Assembly: GCF_022539665.2 (NCBI RefSeq)
Contig: NC_081331.1
Span: forward strand, 11,130,638 to 11,194,637
Source of the DNA: Daphnia carinata
Lineage: Eukaryota; Arthropoda; Branchiopoda; Diplostraca; Daphniidae
Length of the DNA stretch: 64,000 bases
Reading direction: 5' to 3'
Under the pieces are notes generated by a model, which made no database searches, was not told the DNA's origin, and worked only from the letters and a program-made list of their open reading frames with translations. Position 1 is the first letter of the stretch, and each line of letters starts with the position of its first letter. This document shows positions 49,085-59,683 of the stretch, piece after piece. The translations under genes were made by a program, and so were the position numbers.

Positions 49085-49321
49085 ATGGTGTCTACTAGAA
49101 AAATGCGCAATTGGAAATGCATATTACAAAAATGCCAACCAACCGATTTAGTAAAACAAATTGTTGTAGCGCTCAGATTCGACCAAGGAATATGTTACAT
49201 TTTAGCGTACCCCGGGTCTGTCGGACAAACACGATCAGCTAGACTACGAAACGTTTGCTCGATTACCACTGTGCGTCAATTCACTAGCTCTTTCCGTAAG
49301 TTTCTAACGACCCGTGACTAG
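49085..49321 (+). pseudogene. diverged DUF4789-type fragment
   Basis: A 78-codon open frame aligns by eye with exon 3 of the two DUF4789-type genes: KCQPTDLVKQ..DQGICYILAYPG against ECQSIDGQDN..GSGVCYPLGSRG, with equal spacing between the C-Q-D and C-Y positions, and an upstream VST..C matching VSI..C. Exons coding for the rest were not found. It is probably a remnant of a third, dead tandem copy between the two intact genes. Confidence 0.4.
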
Positions 49322-50004
49322 CGATGAGTTAAATTTAATAACCAACAAAAGAGGAAAGGAAATACAAGTGCCTACCTTGTTATGAGCTGATCAGTGGTGT
49401 TAGGTTAGCTGGTGCCTATGAATAGCTTCACAGCATGAGCCTCTCAATGGTGAATTACCTGGTGAAAAGTCAATTAATTAGTCAACCTAAATCGATGAAG
49501 ATATTTTTTCTTTATACCTTTTTGTGCTATCGCTTAACTAGGAAAAAGTTAGTCCTAGAAAGAAAACATAAAAAACTAAAAATGTGTTAAGAAATTTAGG
49601 ATGTTCTATAACTGGTTTTACCTTCCATTGCTGCTTCAAGCGCAACACACGTTGCGCTCCGGACGCAAGTTCCAATTACGAGTTTTACCCAAAGGGAATG
49701 GGGAAATCCGGGGTAAGCATCGCATAAAATGATTTCATCTTAATTTCACCAACTCCTATTCCAACTATGCAAATGATTACTTTAAAAAAGTACAGCAATA
49801 AACCGAAAGTAAAAAGAAATTGCGCAGACAACACGTAATGGTTGAGGGTGTATTTTTTATGCAAGGCGACGTAGGAAAAGTTAGCGCGGACTGAAGCCAA
49901 AAAAGAAGTTCCACTCAATTTGTTGTTCAAGCTTGGAATCACTCCATAAACTCAGCGTTCTCTATGAACAGCTGATTAAAACGACGTCAGTTTTGTTCAA
50001 TCCT
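49322..50004. other. intergenic
   Basis: About 680 bp between the DUF4789-type remnant and the 3' end of TCP1. AT-rich, with scattered short open frames on both strands and no recognisable product. Part of it will be TCP1 3' UTR. Confidence 0.35.
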
Positions 50005-53000
50005 TTAGCCGTCTAGTTGACCGCATTCGTAAGCGTTCTGGTAGCTCTGCGTATTCTTGTCTTCCGAATCAAGCTTAATCATATCATCAATACGCAGAAT
50101 GGTAATAGCCGCTTCAGTAGCAAACTTCAGAGACTTAATCTTGGAAACAGCAGGCTCAAAGACACCAGCTTGTCGGTTGTCCCTAACGGCACCTTCCATC
50201 AAGTCCAACCCGATCCTTGACAAACGAGAAAGATATAACAATAATTCTTAACAGCGCTAATAAAACATTATTTACCATTTCAAATTAGCGTGCTCAGGCT
50301 TTGACTGCGATGAGTGATGGTAAGAACGCATTTTAGCCACGAGATCAGTCGCGTCCTTGGCTGCGTTGACTGCTAAGGTCTTGGGAATGACCAATAGCGA
50401 ATGGGCGAATTCTGCAATCGCTAGCTGTTCTCGAGAGCTCTGTATGTCATAAAGTATTATTACAATAATTTAACTTATTTTCCTTTGAAAATGTGTCAAC
50501 TTACCAATGATGTAGCGAAGCTTTCCAAATAAATAGAGAGTGCAACCTCCACAGCGCCGCCACCGACGACTAGAGTTTTGGATTCTAGAACGCGTTTGAC
50601 GACGCAAAGGGCATCGTGCACCGAGCGTTCCATTTCGTCGCAGTAGAAGTCATTAGGACCACGCAGAATAATGGAAGCAGCTGTGCGCGCTTTGGTTCTA
50701 CGTTGAAGGAAATGGAAGACGTGAAAAATTACAAATGTTTCTGGAAAGCCATAAACTAGAATTCTTCACAATGCCATAATGCTACGGCTGCTTAGAGCAA
50801 AGACAGGCTTGCACGGAAATTCAAATTCGGTCAGCTTATATGGTACTATGCACATTCCAAATAGTATGGGTAACAGACGAAACAAAACTGCACCTCTAGT
50901 CAACAAAAAGAAGGCTCATCATTCGCTTAAGGCTGGAGAGGAAAAGAAGGTCACCATCCCATTCTGAAAATCTAAGATTATTTCTACATGTTGAACTGCG
51001 TTCTGAAAGACGAGCCTCGGGCTTATATCCGACAAAGTAAGCTCTATACGGTATTTTTTTTTTTTGTGGGACTTCCGCACATGAGGACCTCCTTTCTAGA
51101 AGATGGCTAAAGCAGAAGGTACAACATACCTTCTTTGTTTCTCTTATGCATACAGGCACTATAATCTAGTCTCACAGTGGCAGCCGGCTCGGTTAAAAGC
51201 ATAACATAAGATGCAGTGCAACAAGAGACTACTTTTCCTGTTCTCGGTATCTATTCTTGGCTTTGGTGATCAACAAAGTCATGCACTGGATCCTAATGTG
51301 AGAAGATCGTGGATACGAGAGCTCGCGACACGCGTGAAAGCTAAAAAGGGTATCTACGAGAGTGAAACAACCCCTTTTTCGGGAAAAAACGAACATCAGT
51401 ACCACAATGAACACCCAACTGCGGAGGCAGCTTTGGTGACTATGGAAACAACGCAGGAATTTTCTAAGAGTTTTGGCTTCGGAGCTATCAGAACACAGCA
51501 CAGGCAAAATACGTATCCTTACCAAACGCAAACTACGTATCCTTACCCAACGACAACCCTCCCACGGTTACCCACGGTCCCTTCTGTTGCAATAGCACTT
51601 GGAGCTATAGCGATCGCAATCGCAGTAGGCGTTGCTACCACACATAGTACGGAAAAACAAATAGACGAAATCGATCTCGTCATCAGGCAATTTGACAATC
51701 AAACCCCTATAAATGAGTGTCCGATGCCTGTATTTGGAAACGATTTTCCGCGCGATGGCTGTGAAGATAACGCCGTACGAGTAGCAAATGGAAAGTGCTT
51801 CCCCGTTCTGACACGAGGCCCTTGTGAAAATAACCGTCATTGGATAACGATTGATCCCATTACATTAAAGGTAAATGAAGAGCAATTGTTTGAATAAAAG
51901 AATTGAATTTTCCATGGAAGGAATGGTCAATTTCAGGGAAGATGCACTCCAAGACTTTGTGGTCGAGAAAGAGTACTGGTGGTACGGGACGGACTTTGTC
52001 ACGACGTCAACGATCCGAACGAATGTCAAGGTGGGCGGCGTCTTTATTATACAGCTTACGGAGATCCGATATGTGATTGCCCCATTGGGCAATATCCTTT
52101 CCCTAACCCTCACGACAACTGCGTCCCACTTTTTACCCAAGGTATTCATTCAATCGTTACACGAAAGTACAACATAACAAAGATTTATAATAAGTCAACT
52201 TTCATCCACTATGCTCTGCATAAAGGACCTTGCCAAAATGGATACGTAGTAACAATTGGTGAACAGGGTCGACTTGGCTGTACTCCAACCAAATGTGAAT
52301 CAATCGACAATGACAACTTGTCCCGGCAGCTTGTGCCGGCCAACGATGGCGTATGCTACGCCCTTGGGTCACGTGGACCCTGCGCCACTACATCTCAGCT
52401 CTTAGGTTACGATATCTTCAAGCGCCGTGATCATTGTGTCGATATTCTAAACCCCTCCTCGCCCTATTTTTCTTGGCCCGCACAAGACGATTTTCTTGAT
52501 AGCATCTACAATCAGCTCCATCCGGAATATGACGAATTTAGAGTATCCTTTGTTTACGAAAGTCTAACGGGGAAGAACGAAACACAACAACGAAGACAAG
52601 GTGCGAGCACAATAGGAGCAATCCAATTTCCTAGCACGTCAATTGGAAGTCTTTTACATCCTTGTCGCACTGGAGCTCGACGAGGAATAAATTTTAAATG
52701 CACCAATCCTTTAGTGTAAATCAATAACATTTTATATCTAAAACAACGCAACGGAATATTTAATCCTATCTCTTTTTTTTGTAGGCCTACACTAAGGACA
52801 ATGCAGCTCTTGCAAGTTGTTCGACCTGGATTGAGAACAAACTGCGAAGGCAACGCTTTGTTTGTCGCTGCCACTGGCCAGTGCCGAGCCAGGTTCTAAC
52901 CCATGAACTAACAATAACGCTCAAAATGTTTCTAACAGATAGCTTTTAACAAGATGTCTCGCAAAACAAGATATTTATTATGTAATTACTTACCCCTTAA

Positions 53001-54535
53001 TGACGATGAGTTCGTCGTCGCAGATCCGCTCAGTCGAAACTTCGGCTGCCTCGCCCACCGCAGAAGCTTCAAAACTTTCTTCGCCTATTACAAAAATAAA
53101 CTATTCAATACCCTTGTCTTCAAACTGAAAAAAAAATTCTTTTACAGCACTATAATACCTTCGAGATTAGCCATGGACGAGAGTAAAGTGGCTCCGGTAG
53201 CTTTGGCAATGCGCTTCAAGTCTGATTTCTTGCACCGACGAACTGCCATAGCACCTGCCTCCACGAAATACTACACAAACGGGAATTGTAGATTGAAATT
53301 TTATTCAGGCTTCTGATTAAAGCTAGGACTTTTTTTTTTACCTTGAGACACAAATCATCAATGCCTCCAGTAGCCAAAATAACGTTGGCTCCGGCGTTGA
53401 GGATTTTCTGGATTCGCTCCTTTGTTATATCAGACTCTCGTGCACGAATAGCATCGAGTTTCTCGGGATCTGTGACGAGAACCTGAACTCCCATTTTCAT
53501 TTTTGTCTTTTGAAGAGAGAAATCAAGGCAGGCAATCTTTGCATTGGTGATCTTCTTAACCATTGCCTGGGAAGCAACCGTGCAATTGAGTGCGTACCCG
53601 GTCACAAGTGTGCTTTCTCGAGCACTCTTGCCGTGCGCCTTGAGGACGTTGATCGCTTTGATTGGATATATAGCTTGGCCTTTGTTGTCAGTGACGCGTA
53701 CAGCATGGGCGGCGTCAACCACCATGGCGGCGAAGAAGTTTGCGTCGGCGCTGATGATCTTGCTCGACATAGAGGTCTTGGCGGCATTGATCAAACAGTC
53801 CTTTCCAAGCTCTTCAACACTCAAGGTCAAAGTATCTTGAATGTACTTCACAGCTTCCCTTTATCAATAAGCACATGGTTATTAGATAAAAGCACACAAC
53901 AGAGAGTTAAAAAAATTTAGAATTTTTGGTGATATTACTTGCAAGCAAGGCGGTAACCACTGATGACTGAGGTAGGATGGATTTTCTGTTTCACTAATTC
54001 ATCAGCATTTTTCAGCAATTCAGCAGCCACAATAACCTGCACATTTTAGTAAAAGATTGTAAAAGCTGAACAAAAAAAAGGAATATGGGTAACTAACCAC
54101 TGAGGTTGTGCCATCTCCAACTTCTTGGTCTTGAAGCTGGGCAAGCTCAACTAATACTTTTGCAGCGGGGTGTTGAACCTCAAGCAGGTTAAGGATGGTA
54201 GCACCATCGTTAGTAATAGTGACATCCTGAGATGAAATGTTTGAAATTTAACAGACGTCACATTTTTAAGAGAATAATTTGAAGTACCCCAACATCATCA
54301 ACCAACATTTTGTCTAGTCCAACAGGCCCAAGAGAGCTTTTGACGATGTTGGCGATAGAACTAGCAGCCAAAACTAGATAAATGAATAATATATTTAAAA
54401 CGCCCATGCTAGCCGGTACAGGCGGTGTTCTTTTTCATAAATCCAAATTTTAAAGTGCAAAAACTTACCATTTTGGGTACGAACAGAACTGCCGGTCGTA
54501 CGTTTTCCAGGAAGAGAGAGGCTTGAAGAAAACAT
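50005..54535 (-). CDS. TCP1: T-complex protein 1 subunit alpha (CCT1)
   Basis: Alpha subunit of the cytosolic CCT/TRiC chaperonin, which folds actin, tubulin and other proteins in an ATP-driven double ring. Ten exons (54469-54535, 54288-54373, 54098-54226, 53939-54036, 53342-53858, 53159-53270, 52994-53084, 50505-50697, 50276-50439, 50005-50215) give 555 aa; human TCP1 is 556. Motifs seen are [27 protein letters not shown], the ATPase signature [39 protein letters not shown], and the C-terminal [18 protein letters not shown]. The alpha identity comes from [17 protein letters not shown]. Intron 7 (50698-52993) is 2.3 kb, far larger than the others, and contains a complete gene on the opposite strand. 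Confidence 0.97.
51211..52899 (+). CDS. membrane/secreted DUF4789-type protein 2, nested in TCP1 intron
   Basis: Paralogue of the gene at 46388. Four exons (51211-51870, 51937-52141, 52226-52715, 52785-52899) give 489 aa. The N-terminus ([20 protein letters not shown]) is a signal peptide. A hydrophobic segment ([20 protein letters not shown]) sits where the first paralogue has its Ala/Val run. The conserved Cys modules follow: [78 protein letters not shown]. The whole gene lies inside intron 7 of TCP1 on the other strand, so it must use its own promoter. Function unknown; extracellular or surface location inferred. Confidence 0.85.
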
Positions 54536-55185
54536 TTCCTAATTTGCTATGAGAACTTTTATTATATCTAAATCAATCAACTCTTTCTATGCTCAGAGTG
54601 ACGTTGAGCACGCTGCACGAGTTCGGGATGACGGACAGAACGTCTAGAACTAGTGACGGCTACTGACAAAGCAAAAGAAGTTGCTCTAATGCTATTTTCT
54701 GTGCGCCGCCGCAATCACGTGGTTATTTCTAGCTCCAGCATTGGCGATTTGGCGGCATTCGCTTTTGCTCGTCATATTAAATTCAAATCGTTGTTAATAG
54801 CATATTAAAGTGAAAGAAAAAAAAATTAAATCAGTAGTTCTGCTTTTATCAAATGATATCTCGATTTTAAACTATCAATAACTTAATTTTTATCAAGCCC
54901 TGTAGACATTTTTAGATAGAGGGGGGGGGGGGGGGGGGGTAGGCCGAGAAAGGGTTGCATAGAACACGCGGTTCGAGCACAAGACGTCATGAATAAACCA
55001 GCATGGTATTGTTAACGTAGTTGAAACTCAGGTGATTCTTTAGGCCTCAGTGGCATTCATAGCCGTAATTTCATTTTCGGTTTATTGTGAACCTCGGCTT
55101 TAAATGTCATGTGTAATGTGACTCCTACACCTTCATTTACCAAGTGAGTCGGCCTCGATCTCTCGGATACCATTGTCATCCCACC
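54536..55185. promoter_or_regulatory. divergent spacer TCP1 / unidentified gene
   Basis: This 650-bp gap holds the TCP1 promoter and that of the following plus-strand gene. It contains a run of 19 G at 54921-54939. No TATA box was identified with confidence. Confidence 0.4.
54921..54939 (+). repeat. poly-G tract
   Basis: Nineteen consecutive G residues in otherwise AT-rich DNA between two divergent genes. It could form a G-quadruplex; its exact length is prone to sequencing error. Confidence 0.9.
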
Positions 55186-55754
55186 ATGGCTGCCATCGAC
55201 GCAGGACCTAGGAGGCAACGAGGAATACTAGGACTCCTGTGCGGTACTATAAGTATTAGAAAAAACATACTGGTAAGTAATACAAATTAGAAATGTAGTT
55301 CTGTTTGTGCTGATGACTTTGATCGATAATAATCAACGGATGTTTGTGGTATATTCATTAGTGCATTGGGGACAACAGTATTGCAGAGAGTGAGACAACG
55401 GATCGATGTGGCGTGCCAGATAACCAGCAGCAACCGGATATCGAGATTCCATATCCGTCTGTCTGCGACACTGCTGCTGTAACCATACCATCACCTGTAC
55501 TAGTCTCGAAGAAGCTCGCCGAAGAAGCTGTGGCCAAACGTCGCAATGTTCGTTTTAAGAACCATGCTACCGTTATCGAGGAGGAGGAGGAAATTGATTC
55601 ACAACGCTTTCCAATGGCCGAAACGAACCAGGAACTTTTACTTGAAAGTACTAACACAAGTACGACGGAAAAAAAACATAATAGAAGAACTAGGCAAAAA
55701 AAGATGGCACCAGCCCCTCCTCTGCCGGGTATCGCTGACAATGCTTCTTACTGA
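55186..55754 (+). CDS. unidentified 159-aa protein
   Basis: Two exons, 55186-55272 and 55362-55754, join in phase (GTAAGT donor, CATTAG acceptor) to 159 aa. The start ATG has a good context (CCACCATGG). The N-terminal exon is basic then hydrophobic (RRQRGILGLLCGTISI). The middle has IPYPSV and VRFKNHATVIEEEEEID, and the end is basic then proline-rich (RRTRQKKM, APAPPLPG). No signal peptide or known domain is seen. A poly-Glu run after a basic segment and a proline-rich tail suggest an intracellular adaptor-like protein, but this is only a guess. Confidence 0.6.
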
Positions 55755-56906
55755 GTTTTTTGGCCACTTACCGTTAATAACCTAATATTATTAAGTTTAC
55801 GTTTTTTATGATAAGCCGTTATTAGAGACATTTTGATAATCTTTGTTCACATTGTAAAATGCAATCTTGTTATTTCTCATTGAGGAAAGTTTCGGCCGTT
55901 TACCGAATATCAGCTTAATTAGCTACTATTTTTAGGTTTAATGGCATTTCTCAATACATCGTTTGTTATTCCTTCCCACAACTGGTTTGCCCAAAATTCG
56001 TGCTGGAGATCAACAAAACACAAGGTGATCGTGATAGCCGATGGAGTAGCATTGGAACATAACGCAGTGTACGAAAATTATTAGTGTTGATGCAACAACG
56101 AAAGGGAGATACTTGCCCAAATTTAGGAGGTATTTCTGATTTTAGTTCTCAGCATTCGTCAAAAAACGAACGAAGCTTGTGTTGCTGACGCCCATTCTTC
56201 CCACAAAAATGAGCTTAACCATTGAGACACAATGATGTTGCAACAACGTGATGCGCCACTTCCATTCTCATCTTGTACACAATAGTTCACGATTTTTCGT
56301 CGATGGTAGGAGAATGGCACAACAGACCAGGCGATCTACTTACATCAGTCGGTGTCAACCACATCCAAGTCATTCTTATGCTTGCATGTTGGGCTCAATT
56401 TAATTGCCGAACTACACGCAGCTTTGAAAAAGGGAAGAAAATCACACATAATTGGTAACATTGCAGGCCAGAAAGAAATATCTTTCATGTGAATAATTTT
56501 CTGTAAATGGTCATTGCCTACCCCGCACAGCGAAGATAAATTAGCCTCAATCTAGGTGGTCTTCTTACTGCCTAATGACACGGTTACGCAAGGTTAAACC
56601 GATTGGGAACTGAAACTAAAACAAGGCGACAACATGTATCGTCTTTCTCTTTTTGTTACCTGATATGGAGGACTTTTATTTTTCTTTGATGGAAGTAGTG
56701 ACTACAATGAAAATAAATCTCGCACTCGAATATGTTTTACTTAAGAAAGAAGATGGTGTAGGAAATTCCAATTCCAGACACCATGAGATAAGTAGATCAT
56801 TCTACCTAAAATACGGGATGATTGGAAACTTTAACAACACAGGGAAAAAGAAATCGGTCTGAGCAAAACAACCAAAACGCGTGACGAAAACAAAAGGTTC
56901 CACTAT
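55755..56906. other. intergenic
   Basis: About 1.15 kb between convergent genes. Open frames of 60-70 codons (56273-56458, 56653-56862) have no recognisable similarity. No RNA gene or repeat was seen. Confidence 0.35.
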
Positions 56907-58411
56907 CTAAACCTTGATGGCTTTCATCTTAGGCATTCGCTTTTTGGCCATTCGTTTGGCCTCCTTTTCCTCCCATTTACGCTGCTTTTCGGGATCATCG
57001 TCTTGGAGAATCTTCTCTTTTTCCAGACGACGCTTTTCTTCGCGTCGGGCGGCGGCAGCTTCAGCTCGGGCCACGTGTGTCGACTTGAGGAAAGCTTCTT
57101 CCACCTTTTGACGGTTCTTATCCGCCTTCATTTTGGACTCTTTGCTCAGGCGGAACCGTTTAACACGCTCCATGCAGTAAAAGGTCAACATGATGGCCGG
57201 CCGGATGTTTTCCACCGCGTCAGCGATGCTCTTACCTGAGGAAAAAGAAGAAAACAAACCATGTTATTCGGGCTACTTAGTGTACAATCTGAAACCTTAC
57301 CATTTTTTAAAGGCAAGTTGAAATTGAAGATGAGCATCTTCTTCACCTCAGGCATCTTACTCGGGGCCGTATCTTCCGTCTGCTTGGGCCCAGAATACTG
57401 ATCTGAGAAGTGAATGGATTCGATGACTTCTGGGATGTTATTGATGAGTGAGCACACGCGAACATCCAGTAAAGTGGAGGAAGCTTCACCGATTTCCGAC
57501 ATGAGGACAAAATTGGCTGGTAAACCGAACTTGTCCACAGCTGATTTTTTCTCGGGACAATAAACGCTGATGTCTGCCATCTCCCTGATAAGTCGGGTGG
57601 CTGTCTTCTTGGCAGCTAGGCACATGACGTACGTGTCCATATCAAGATCGTTCATAAAAACTTTAACGTGCACCTGATCTTGCACTGGCCGGAAGAAGCT
57701 CATCACCATTGCCACAAGATCTTGCCGTTTCAAGAGCCGCAGCTCAAAGAGAACGGCTTCACAAGCAGTTCTACCACTACACCAAAGAAGGTAAACATTT
57801 TCTGACTCCTTCAAGAGGCCAGGTTGGCTGTTTTCCAACTTGCCATCATCCCCAACCAAAGCAAAATTCTCCTGCAGAGGTCCTTTGAAGGCAGCATACC
57901 ATGTCTCAGCAATTCGTTGATTTTTGCTACGGCCAACAAAGAAGTTGAAGAAATAGAGAACAAGACCAGCAAGAATCATGAGTTCCAAGTAGTAGCTTTC
58001 CCAGTTGGAGCGTAGATGAGCTGGCAGCTGGGCAAAAGTAATTTTGGGTCCCTCGTTCAATTTGAGATCAGGTTTGGATGTAGAGTCTTTCTCATATCCC
58101 TCATACTCGTCTTCATCAACATGTTCAAATTCGTTATCTTCTGTCTCTACAGTTGCTTCTTCTTCATCAGCTATTGCTGTTTCTTTATATTGTTCTGGAG
58201 TTGATGGTTCTTCATGATCGTGAACCATATTTTTCTGATCAGAGGCCACCCCACCAACTACATCCTCCACATCAAAATCTTCAAATTCCGCAAATTCATT
58301 GTCTTCGATATCTAAATGATTAATTCCTGCGTTTGCTATGTTATACGAGACAAATAGTAGAGTTAAAGCAAATATAGTAAGCCAGTGAGAGCGGTCGACC
58401 GGCGACGACAT
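56907..58411 (-). CDS. CCDC47: CCDC47 / calumin-like ER protein (PAT complex subunit)
   Basis: ER membrane protein that partners Asterix in the PAT intramembrane chaperone and helps multi-pass proteins at the translocon. Two exons (57301-58411 and 56907-57235) give 479 aa; the human protein is 483. There is an N-terminal signal sequence (WLTIFALTLLFVSYNIANA), a long acidic lumenal part (NEFAEFEDFDVEDV and several Glu/Asp runs), and one membrane segment (ELMILAGLVLYFFNFFVG, about residues 143-160). The cytosolic domain carries NLVGDDG-like, LLWCSGRTACEAVLFELR, LKRQDLV, MNDLDMDTYV and HFSDQYSGPK. The C-terminal Lys/Glu-rich coiled coil includes ADKNRQKVEEAFLK, THVARAEAAAARREEKRR and DDDPEKQRKWEE. 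Confidence 0.95.
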
Positions 58412-59640
58412 TTTCCTAGTTTAAAAGAGAAGAACGAAAAATTAAGGAAGAGTAAATTATTTCGATTCCCACAAATATCATACACGAAAAACAAAATGGC
58501 TTACTATAGTTCCACTATAAAGGAGCGTATTAAAAAATCAGGGAAAACGATTTGACAGGTGAAATTTTGTTTCTATTCAGCACAGAAGCGCCATGACAGT
58601 CCACAAATTAATGCCTGGTTGCCTGTTCTAATGGAATGGAGAAAGAACGAGACCAGTTTACACGTCAGGAAAAAAAAGGAGAAAACACATAAATCAAGAA
58701 AGAAAAAAAGCGGGGAGAACGAATGTGAACAGTTGTAATGGTATTTAGCGTCGGGCATAGACTTTGGCTCCACAACACGGAAATAATACACGTATTTCAG
58801 AGAGAGAAGCTCTCGGTCTAATTCGTTTGCCCGCTTCGTACACCAGCACACAGAGTTTAGAGAGCGAAATTCCGGTGGACGCGGGCAATCTTGTTAGTAG
58901 GAAGTGGTACAAAATTTAATCTTGTTTAGGGACAAATCAAAGTCACTTGACTGTTGAAAATCAATAACAACCCCTTCATTATACAAGGCAACGGCGGTTG
59001 ACTGCAAAACCAACACTTTTCCTGTGCTCCCAAAAGACCAAGAATAATTGTGAAAAACAGCAAACTGCTCGTTAATAACGTGAGATGCCGCATCGCGGTA
59101 CGCTAATAAAATAGATTGGGTCGTTTACAAGTGCTCGAGGCGAATAGTTCGTAGTCAATTGCCATGCAACTAAGGTAAAAAAAAACAAAAAAACAAAACA
59201 AAAGAAGAACACACTAAATTACTCTTGTGGGCGTAATTTTGTCTTTGAATAAATTACCGGGTTTGGTTCTATTTCCTATAGAACAACCTTTTCGTTCAGG
59301 TTGAAGCGCCCCCTTCTTCGCCCTTCCTCCCCCGCCATTCTGCTCAGTCGAGGCGTAAGAAGCTCTGCAGGTCGGACGTGTATTTTTCCGCTCTCAGTTG
59401 GCGCGGAGCGCGCCACTGTGTGTTCATCTCTAGTAGTGCTTGATCAACAAGTTTTCCTTTTTCTGGTGGGTAAACGAAAAACAATCCCTTGTGTTACCTG
59501 AAAGTTTAGATTTTTGTTATTCAAAAATGTTCTGTCGTCAACATTTCTAGTTCTCCATTCCGAGAAAGCACAGCACAATTTTTGCAAAATAACTAGGTGT
59601 GTTCGAGTGTTTCTGTGTCCTGTGTTCGTATATTTTGTGT

Positions 59641-59683
<43 letters not shown>

